A DNA stretch of 7,881 bases from an uncultured Prevotella sp. Lineage in GTDB: Bacteria > Bacteroidota > Bacteroidia > Bacteroidales > Bacteroidaceae. A model generated the notes under the pieces. The model was not told where the DNA came from and ran no database searches. It was given only the letters and a program-made list of their open reading frames with translations. Location: NCBI GenBank assembly GCA_945614335.1, contig CALZAP010000051.1:1-7881 (forward strand), written 5' to 3'. This document shows, piece by piece, positions 6,918 to 7,881 of the stretch. How positions within the stretch are numbered: position 1 is the first letter of the stretch; the number at the start of each line of letters is the position of its first letter. The position numbers and the translations under genes were made by a program.

Positions 6918-6925
6918 TATCTTTG
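6918..6925 (+). promoter_or_regulatory. -7 promoter box for the OmpA-family lipoprotein gene
   Basis: TATCTTTG at 6918-6925 matches the Bacteroidetes -7 consensus TAnnTTTG. A convincing -33 TTTG is not present at the ideal distance; the nearest T-rich stretch is GGTTTTT at 6887-6893. Transcription would begin around 6931, leaving a leader of about 57 bases. The A/T-rich bases just before the ATG fit Bacteroidetes translation starts, which seldom use Shine-Dalgarno pairing. The rest of 6826-6917 is AT-rich with no gene seen. Confidence 0.6.
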
Positions 6926-6988
6926 CAGTCCGAAAGCTCAAACAAGTTGGGTAAATCAAAACTTTAACTATTAAATAAATTTATAGAA

Positions 6989-7687
6989 ATGAAAAAGATT
7001 AAGGTATTCTCATTGGCCCTTTGCCTGGGTCTCATCCTCTCAGGATGTACAAACGCACAGAAAGGTGCCGCCATCGGTACTGGCGGTGGCGCATTGCTTG
7101 GCGCAATAGTAGGTAAGTTGGCTGGCAACACAGCCGTAGGTGCTGCCGTGGGCGGCGCAGTAGGTGCCGGTGCAGGTGCTATCATCGGCAAGAAGATGGA
7201 CAAGGCAAAGGCTGAGGCTGAGGCTGTGAAAAACGCTCAGGTAGAGTCGGTGACCGACAAGAACGGCCTTCAGGCTGTGAAGGTGACCTTCGACTCCGGC
7301 ATCCTCTTCACCACAGGTTCCTCAACACTGGCTCCCGCTGCCAAGAGCTCTCTGCAGGAGTTCTCACAGGTGCTGAAGAACAACACCTCTTGCGACGTTG
7401 CCATTCAGGGCTACACCGACAATGCAGGTTGGAAAAACTCTACTGCAGCCCAGAGCGTGGAGAAGAACAAGGCCCTCTCTCTCGACCGTGCCACAGCCGT
7501 TTCTTCATATCTCCAGAGCCTCGGCGTGTCCACAGCACAGATAAAGAGCGTTGAAGGTCTTGGCGAGGAAAACCCAGTTGCCGACAACTCCACAGCTGCC
7601 GGAAAGGCTCAGAACCGTCGTGTAGAGGTCTACATGTATGCAAGCCAGGAAATGATCCAGGCTGCACAGAACGGTACATTGCAGTAA
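6989..7687 (+). CDS. Glycine-zipper OmpA-family lipoprotein
   Basis: This 232-residue predicted lipoprotein would anchor the outer membrane to peptidoglycan. A lipoprotein signal peptide ends in the lipobox LSGC with the modified cysteine at 20. A glycine-zipper segment (about 26-67: GAAIGTGGGALLGAIVG, then GAAVGGAVGAGAGAIIG) could insert in or pack against a membrane. A short charged helical linker follows (68-90). The OmpA C-terminal domain covers about 96-217 with GYTDNAG (141-147), LSLDRA (163-168) and GLGEENPVADN with KAQNRRVEV. By family analogy D144 and R167 would contact the diaminopimelate of peptidoglycan. The loop between those two (about 148-160) looks longer than in many homologues. 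The gene stands first of a likely two-gene operon with mtgA, which fits a cell-wall role. No gene name is assigned because this family is broad. Confidence 0.93.
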   Translation: MKKIKVFSLALCLGLILSGCTNAQKGAAIGTGGGALLGAIVGKLAGNTAVGAAVGGAVGAGAGAIIGKKMDKAKAEAEAVKNAQVESVTDKNGLQAVKVTFDSGILFTTGSSTLAPAAKSSLQEFSQVLKNNTSCDVAIQGYTDNAGWKNSTAAQSVEKNKALSLDRATAVSSYLQSLGVSTAQIKSVEGLGEENPVADNSTAAGKAQNRRVEVYMYASQEMIQAAQNGTLQ

Positions 7688-7699
7688 TTCTTTTTTAAG

Positions 7700-7881
7700 A
7701 TGATAATTACGAAATTCATACTCCGCAGAGTAAGAATCGTCATACAATGGATGGTGGTAGCCTTTTTCGGCTCCACCATTCTTGCAGTTGTGGCGTTGCG
7801 TTTCATACCCGTATATTTCACTCCCCTTATGTTCATCCGCCTTGCCCAGCAGGCAAGCGACGGCAAGACGCTGAAGATGCA
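7700..7881 (+). CDS. mtgA: Monofunctional peptidoglycan transglycosylase, N-terminal part
   Basis: The reading frame starts with ATG at 7700 and stays open for 60 codons to the window edge. Residues 1-16 are basic (K5, R9, R10, R12), followed by a membrane helix at about 17-34 (WMVVAFFGSTILAVVALR). The segment after it, RFIPVYFTPLMFIRLAQQ, closely resembles the region preceding the glycosyltransferase-51 domain in Bacteroidetes MtgA. That enzyme polymerises lipid II into glycan strands at the outer face of the inner membrane, without a transpeptidase domain. The catalytic glutamates lie beyond the window, so the call rests on the N-terminal pattern. The gene begins 12 bases after the lipoprotein stop, which implies co-transcription. 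Confidence 0.72.
   Translation, partial: MIITKFILRRVRIVIQWMVVAFFGSTILAVVALRFIPVYFTPLMFIRLAQQASDGKTLKM

Overview
The window looks like a chromosomal segment of a Bacteroidales bacterium, most likely a Prevotella relative. Four things point there. Upstream regions carry the Bacteroidetes promoter signature (TTG or TTTG about 20 bases before TAnnTTTG) and starts lack clear Shine-Dalgarno sites. The prolyl-tRNA synthetase is of the archaeal/eukaryotic type. There is a periplasmic two-component propeller (Reg_prop/Y_Y_Y) sensor. An OmpA-type lipoprotein lies beside a Bacteroidetes-style monofunctional transglycosylase. This is inference from sequence features, not a database match.

Layout: from the left edge to about 6760 all genes run on the minus strand. 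An 8-bp tandem repeat (1-49) runs into the stop codon of a TolC-family outer membrane efflux protein (44-1423). Next is riboflavin synthase ribE (1561-2163). Between ribE and the next gene lies a region of about 200 bases (2199-2403) that is not coding. It has its own promoter, a closing stem of 11 base pairs whose two halves are about 170 bases apart, several inner helices, and a run of seven U directly after the closing stem. Then comes a large periplasmic sensor (2454-5069) that resembles the input half of a hybrid two-component system but stops 15 residues after its membrane helix. A purine/pyrimidine-rich inverted repeat (5096-5276) separates it from proS (5283-6764).

The AT-rich stretch 6765-6988 is a divergent promoter region. 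To its right, on the plus strand, lie a glycine-zipper OmpA-family lipoprotein (6989-7687) and, 12 bases later, the start of a monofunctional peptidoglycan transglycosylase, mtgA (7700 to the edge). These two probably form an envelope operon.

The genes are mostly housekeeping (translation, flavin synthesis, envelope) and do not form one pathway. The most unusual element is the structured RNA upstream of ribE. It is either a free-standing small RNA, such as a 6S-like RNA, or a ribE leader whose closing stem doubles as a terminator. It lacks the conserved sequences of the FMN riboswitch and I could not assign it to a family. Second in interest are the kinase-less sensor and the two families of simple repeats placed just after minus-strand stop codons.
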